Of a stretch of DNA of 9,327 bases, positions 6,164-9,327 are shown one piece after another. The notes beneath the pieces were generated by a model. It saw only the letters and a list, made by a program, of their open reading frames with translations, did not search any database and was not told the DNA's origin. Each line of letters opens with the position of its first letter. The stretch's first letter is position 1. A program made the translations under genes and the position numbers. This DNA comes from Salinibacterium sp. (GTDB lineage Bacteria > Actinomycetota > Actinomycetes > Actinomycetales > Microbacteriaceae): the NCBI GenBank assembly GCA_025352485.1, contig JANXTJ010000007.1:1-9327 (forward strand), written 5' to 3'.

Positions 6164-6670
6164 TTAGTTTTTGAAAACCCGTTCGGTGATGCTTTTTGAA
6201 CCGCGACCAATGGCAAGGAGCCCGCTCTGCGCGATCTCCTTGATGCCGTACGGCTCAAGCACTCGCAAAAAGGCCTGGATCTTGGCCGAATTACCGGTCG
6301 TTTCGATCACGATGGCGTCGGTCGAGACATCCACCACTCGCGCCCGGAACAGCGTGACGGCCTCGAGCACCTGCGACCGTGTCGTGTTATCGACCCGCAC
6401 CTTGATGAGCATGTGCTCGCGGGTTACCGACTGCTCGGGATCGAGCTCCACGATCTTGATCACGTTGATGAGCTTGTTGAGCTGCTTCGTGACCTGCTCG
6501 AGAGGCAGCTCTTCGACATCGACGACGACGGTGATACGCGACAGGCCGGCGATCTCGCTCTTGCCAACGGCAAGACTTTCGATGTTGAATCCGCGGCGGG
6601 CGAACAGGCCAGCGACGCGGGTCAACAACCCTGGTTTGTCCTCGACGAGGAGGGATAGCACGTGGCTCAT
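6164..6670 (-). CDS. ilvN: Acetohydroxyacid synthase small (regulatory) subunit
   Basis: Activates the IlvB catalytic subunit and confers valine feedback inhibition. The 168-residue protein has an N-terminal ACT domain (about residues 3-78, MSHVLSLLVEDKPGLLTRVA...) and a C-terminal small-subunit domain (about 84-160) ending RGSKSITERVFKN. Gly14 and Asn29 match positions known to shape the valine site of E. coli IlvH, so valine inhibition is expected. I chose the ATG at 6668-6670: AGGAG lies eight bases upstream (6679-6683) and the protein then begins exactly at the ACT domain. An upstream in-frame start at 6691 would add seven residues but would overlap ilvB and break this spacing. The gap to the ilvB stop is 5 bp, so the subunits are cotranscribed and likely translationally coupled. 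Confidence 0.96.
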   Translation of the reverse strand: MSHVLSLLVEDKPGLLTRVAGLFARRGFNIESLAVGKSEIAGLSRITVVVDVEELPLEQVTKQLNKLINVIKIVELDPEQSVTREHMLIKVRVDNTTRSQVLEAVTLFRARVVDVSTDAIVIETTGNSAKIQAFLRVLEPYGIKEIAQSGLLAIGRGSKSITERVFKN

Positions 6671-6675
6671 ATTCT

Positions 6676-8475
6676 CTACTCCTCTTCCCACTCGGGGGCG
6701 TGATCGCGGGCGTATTGAACGCTGGAATTGCTCAGGCCCTGCGGCACCATCGGCCAGACCATCGCATCCCGGCTGACAATGAAGTCGATGACCACGGGGC
6801 GGTCGTTGGTCTCCAGCGCCAGCTTGATCGCGGCGTCGACCTCTTCGGGTTTAGTCACACGGATGGCGAGACAACCGTAGGCCTCGCCGAGTTTCACGAA
6901 GTCGGGGATCATCCGCGTTCCGTGGCCGGTGTTGAGGTCGGTGAACGAGTGGCGGCCGTCATAGAACAACGTCTGCCACTGGCGCACCATCCCGAGCGAC
7001 GAGTTGTTGATGATCGCGACCTTGATCGGGATGTCGTTGATCGTGCAGGTCGCCAGCTCTTGGTTGGTCATCTGGAAGCAGCCATCGCCGTCGATCGCCC
7101 AGACGACGCGATCCGGGTTCGCGACCTTGGCCCCCATGGCGGCCGGTAGGCCATAGCCCATGGTTCCGGCGCCACCGGAGTTCAGCCACGAGTTCGGGCG
7201 CTCGTACTTGATGAATTGCGCTGCCCACATCTGATGCTGTCCGACACCGGCGGCGTACACCGCTTCCGGCCCGGTAAGTTCGCCGATGCGCTGGATGATC
7301 TGTTGAGGAGAGAGCAGACCGTCATCCGGCATCGTGTAGCCGAGCGGGTACTGCTTGCGCAGGCTGTTCAGCCGCACCCACCACGCGCTGTAGTCGGGTT
7401 TCGTCTTCTTGGCCGCGTCGGCAAAGGCCGCGGTGAGGTCGATAATGACGTCTTTCGCGTCGCCCACGATGGGCACGTCGGCCGCGCGGATCTTGCCGAT
7501 CTCCGCGGGGTCGATGTCGACATGCACGACCTTGGCGAGGGGGGCAAATTCGCTCGGCTTTCCGGTGACCCTGTCATCGAAACGCGCGCCGAGCGAGATG
7601 ATGAGGTCGGATTCCTGCAGCGACAGCACCGCGGGAACGGCGCCGTGCATGCCGGGCATGCCGAGGTTCAACTCGTTGGAATCGGGGAAGGCACCGCGCG
7701 CCATCAGAGTGGTGACAATCGGGGCGCCGACCTTGGTGGCAAGTTCGAGCAGTTCCTGTGAGGCACCCGACCGGATGACGCCACCGCCGACGTAAAACAC
7801 CGGTCGCTCGGCTTCCACCAGAAGTTGCGCGGCGGCGAGCACCTGCTTGCCGTGGGCCTTGACCACCGGGCGATAGCCCGGGAGGTCGATTTTCGGCGGC
7901 CAAATGAAGGGCGCGCTGTTCTGCTGCGCGTCTTTGGTGATGTCGACCAGCACGGGGCCGGGGCGACCGGTCGTGGCGATCTGGTAGGCGGAGGCGAGCG
8001 CGGCGGGCACGTCTTCCGGCTTGGTCACCAGGATCGAGTGCTTCGTGATCGGCATCGTGATGCCAACGATGTCGATTTCCTGGAACGCGTCTGTGCCCAT
8101 CGAGGTGGAGAACACCTGGCCGGTGATGGCCAAGAGCGGCACCGAATCCATGTACGCGTCGGCGATCGCCGTGACGAGGTTCGTGGCACCAGGCCCTGAG
8201 GTCGCGATCGCGACACCGATCTTGCCCGAGGACGAGGCGTAGCCTTCTGCCGCGTGGCCGGCACCCTGTTCGTGGCGCACCAGAATGTGCCGGATGGTGG
8301 TCGAGGCCATGAGCTCGTCGTAGAACGGCATGATCGCGCCGCCGGGAAGACCGAACACGTCGGTCACCCCCAAATGCTCAAGCGAACGCAGGATGGCGCC
8401 GGAACCGGTGAGCACCTCTGGCGCCTTGGAGGCGTGCGCCTTCGCGGTAGGCACGGGGGTTGAGTCCGTGGACAT
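6676..8475 (-). CDS. ilvB: Acetohydroxyacid (acetolactate) synthase large catalytic subunit
   Basis: ThDP-, Mg- and FAD-dependent condensation of pyruvate with pyruvate or 2-ketobutyrate, the committed step to valine, leucine and isoleucine. The N-terminal Pyr domain has FGLPGG (41-46) and catalytic Glu69 (RHEQGAGHAAEGYA). A central FAD-binding domain spans about 205-345. The C-terminal PP domain has the ThDP motif GDG (463-465) with Asp464 and Asn491 (IINNSSLG) as metal ligands, and conserved Trp500 in the channel. At 599 residues it is of normal length with a short Ala/Thr-rich N-terminal extension. The ATG has AAGGA about eight bases upstream. ilvD ends 32 bp before it and ilvN begins 5 bp after it. 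The position equivalent to plant Pro197 is Phe122 here. No leader peptide or attenuator fits in the 32-bp gap, so regulation must act upstream of ilvD or through valine binding to IlvN. Confidence 0.97.
   Translation of the reverse strand: MSTDSTPVPTAKAHASKAPEVLTGSGAILRSLEHLGVTDVFGLPGGAIMPFYDELMASTTIRHILVRHEQGAGHAAEGYASSSGKIGVAIATSGPGATNLVTAIADAYMDSVPLLAITGQVFSTSMGTDAFQEIDIVGITMPITKHSILVTKPEDVPAALASAYQIATTGRPGPVLVDITKDAQQNSAPFIWPPKIDLPGYRPVVKAHGKQVLAAAQLLVEAERPVFYVGGGVIRSGASQELLELATKVGAPIVTTLMARGAFPDSNELNLGMPGMHGAVPAVLSLQESDLIISLGARFDDRVTGKPSEFAPLAKVVHVDIDPAEIGKIRAADVPIVGDAKDVIIDLTAAFADAAKKTKPDYSAWWVRLNSLRKQYPLGYTMPDDGLLSPQQIIQRIGELTGPEAVYAAGVGQHQMWAAQFIKYERPNSWLNSGGAGTMGYGLPAAMGAKVANPDRVVWAIDGDGCFQMTNQELATCTINDIPIKVAIINNSSLGMVRQWQTLFYDGRHSFTDLNTGHGTRMIPDFVKLGEAYGCLAIRVTKPEEVDAAIKLALETNDRPVVIDFIVSRDAMVWPMVPQGLSNSSVQYARDHAPEWEEE
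6679..6683 (-). promoter_or_regulatory. Ribosome binding site deciding the ilvN start
   Basis: AGGAG overlaps the last codons of ilvB and lies eight bases before the ATG at 6668-6670. It favours this start over the in-frame one at 6691. Confidence 0.7.
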
Positions 8476-8507
8476 GTGTGGATCCTTTTTCTGGATGGTG
8501 AGGCGAA

Positions 8508-9233
8508 TTACCCGGTGACCGCGCCCTCCGCGGCGGAGTGCACGAGCTTGGAGTACTTGGCGAGAACACCGCGGGTGTAGCGCGGCGGGAGGGGAGCCCA
8601 GCCGGTGCGGCGAGCCTCCAGCTCTGTCGCGTCGACCAGTAGGTCGAGCGAGCGAGCTGCGATATCGACCCGTATCAGATCACCATCGCGCACGAAGGCG
8701 ATAGGACCTGCATCTACCGCTTCGGGAGCTATGTGGCCGATACACAGTCCGGTTGTGCCGCCTGAGAATCGACCGTCTGTCAAGAGTAATACATCTTTTC
8801 CGAGGCCGGCTCCCTTGATGGCGCCGGTGATGGCGAGCATCTCGCGCATGCCCGGTCCGCCCTTGGGGCCCTCGTACCGGATGACGATAATGTCGCCCGC
8901 CGAGATGGTGCCGTCGGTCAGGGCATCCATCGCGGCGCGTTCGCGCTCGAAGACTCGGGCTGGGCCCTCGAACACCTGCGCGTCGAAACCGGCAGTCTTG
9001 ACGACCGCCCCTTCCGGCGCCAGCGACCCCTTCAGGATGGTGATTCCGCCGGTCGGGTGGATGGGGTTATCGAGCGTGCGCAGCACCGTGCCGTCGAGCT
9101 CGGGGATATCCATCTCGGCCAGGTTTTCGGCGACCGTCTTGCCGGTGACCGTGAGCGCATCGCCGTGCAGCAGCCCGGCATCCAGCAGCGCCTTCATCAG
9201 CACGGGGATGCCGCCCTGGCGGTCGACATCGTT
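8508..9233 (-). CDS. ilvD: Dihydroxyacid dehydratase, C-terminal part (5' end replaced by a fold-back junction)
   Basis: Iron-sulfur enzyme that dehydrates dihydroxy acids to the keto acids of valine and isoleucine. Only the last 241 residues, about 40 percent of the family length, can be read, from NDVDRQGGIPVLMKALLDAG to the end. Recognised blocks are the DVDRQGGIP loop, LLHGDALTVTGKT, NPIHPTGGITILKGSLAPEG, the YEGPKGGPGMREM motif, and LLTDGRFSGGTTG with the catalytic serine followed by GHIAPEA. The N-terminal cysteine ligands of the cluster are not in the window. Upstream of residue N at 9231-9233 the minus-strand reading no longer matches IlvD, because the sequence turns round there and the missing upstream piece appears on the plus strand. 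The GTG at 9239 is therefore not a real start. It sits 32 bp upstream of ilvB and is probably cotranscribed with ilvBNC. Confidence 0.93.
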   Translation of the reverse strand, partial: NDVDRQGGIPVLMKALLDAGLLHGDALTVTGKTVAENLAEMDIPELDGTVLRTLDNPIHPTGGITILKGSLAPEGAVVKTAGFDAQVFEGPARVFERERAAMDALTDGTISAGDIIVIRYEGPKGGPGMREMLAITGAIKGAGLGKDVLLLTDGRFSGGTTGLCIGHIAPEAVDAGPIAFVRDGDLIRVDIAARSLDLLVDATELEARRTGWAPLPPRYTRGVLAKYSKLVHSAAEGAVTG

Positions 9234-9327
9234 CCGCACGTTGCCGACATGAAGCCATTCGGCCGCTACGTGATGAACGATGTCGACCGCCAGGGCGGCA
9301 TCCCCGTGCTGATGAAGGCGCTGCTGG
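9182..9327. repeat. Perfect 53-bp inverted repeat (fold-back) within ilvD at the window edge
   Basis: Bases 9182-9234 are the exact reverse complement of 9275-9327, with a 40-base spacer (9235-9274). The right arm runs to the last base of the window, so the repeat may be longer. Both arms encode the same ilvD segment in opposite orientations, with identity at every synonymous position. That fits a chimeric fold-back, or a very recent inverted duplication, and not an old repeat. Confidence 0.97.
9234..9327 (+). pseudogene. ilvD: Inverted ilvD fragment on the plus strand
   Basis: Reading from 9234 on the plus strand gives PHVADMKPFGRYVMNDVDRQ followed by GGIPVLMKALL, a continuous and well-conserved stretch of dihydroxyacid dehydratase. 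Its first 13-14 residues (PHVADMKPFGRYVM) are exactly the part that should precede NDVDRQGG in the minus-strand ilvD but is missing there. It is therefore the upstream neighbour of the same gene, turned around, and not a second gene. It runs off the right edge. Most likely an artefact of a chimeric read or assembly end. Confidence 0.9.

Noticed and set aside
8476..8507. Attenuator or leader peptide before ilvB
   Set aside because: The ilvD-ilvB gap is 32 bp with no Val/Leu/Ile-rich frame or hairpin pair; any attenuator would lie upstream of ilvD, outside the window.
9237..9239. GTG as the start of a 243-aa IlvD
   Set aside because: It lies in the fold-back spacer; real IlvD continues upstream with PHVADMKPFGRYVM.
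9182..9327. Invertible DNA switch or transposon end
   Set aside because: The arms are ilvD coding sequence, no recombinase gene or target duplication is seen, and the arms run into the window edge. A chimeric fold-back explains it more simply.

Overview
The window is high-GC bacterial DNA. Every gene I can support lies on the minus strand, so transcription runs from the right edge to the left. Frequent GTG starts, Ala/Arg/Val-rich proteins, a Pr6Pr-type membrane protein, the actinobacterial character of the Ilv proteins and many GGATGC/GCATCC hexamers point to an actinobacterium. Microbacteriaceae (Micrococcales) is my best guess; that placement is inference.

Right part (about 5.05-9.33 kb): the branched-chain amino acid genes ilvD (3' part only), ilvB, ilvN and ilvC, closely spaced and almost certainly one operon. 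IlvB and IlvN form acetohydroxyacid synthase, IlvC is the NADPH-dependent ketol-acid reductoisomerase and IlvD the dihydroxyacid dehydratase. A strong 13-bp hairpin follows ilvC and probably ends the operon. At the extreme right edge ilvD folds back on itself: a perfect 53-bp inverted repeat with a 40-bp spacer makes the same ilvD segment appear on the plus strand. This looks like a chimeric contig end rather than biology.

Middle (about 3.28-4.97 kb): a 35-residue single-span peptide with a good Shine-Dalgarno site, a six-span Pr6Pr-family membrane protein, and a classical short-chain dehydrogenase/reductase.

Left-middle (about 1.37-3.17 kb): a tightly coupled three-gene membrane module (4-bp overlaps GTGA and ATGA). 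It consists of a 55-residue single-span protein, a four-helix cytochrome b6/QcrB-N-like subunit with two bis-histidine heme pairs, and a 317-residue two-span subunit that starts like the C-terminal half of a cytochrome b but then carries a roughly 215-residue extracytoplasmic domain. The cytochrome b gene is interrupted by an in-frame TAG exactly where a Trp codon (TGG) is expected. This module is the least described and most interesting content.

Left edge (1-1.34 kb): moaA and moaD, overlapping by 8 bp, for molybdenum cofactor synthesis. MoaD is complete down to its C-terminal Gly-Gly; only its stop codon lies outside the window. No tRNA, rRNA, CRISPR array, insertion sequence or phage gene was seen. 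No stretch of 300 bases or more lacks a gene; the longest intergenic gaps are 117 and 133 bp.
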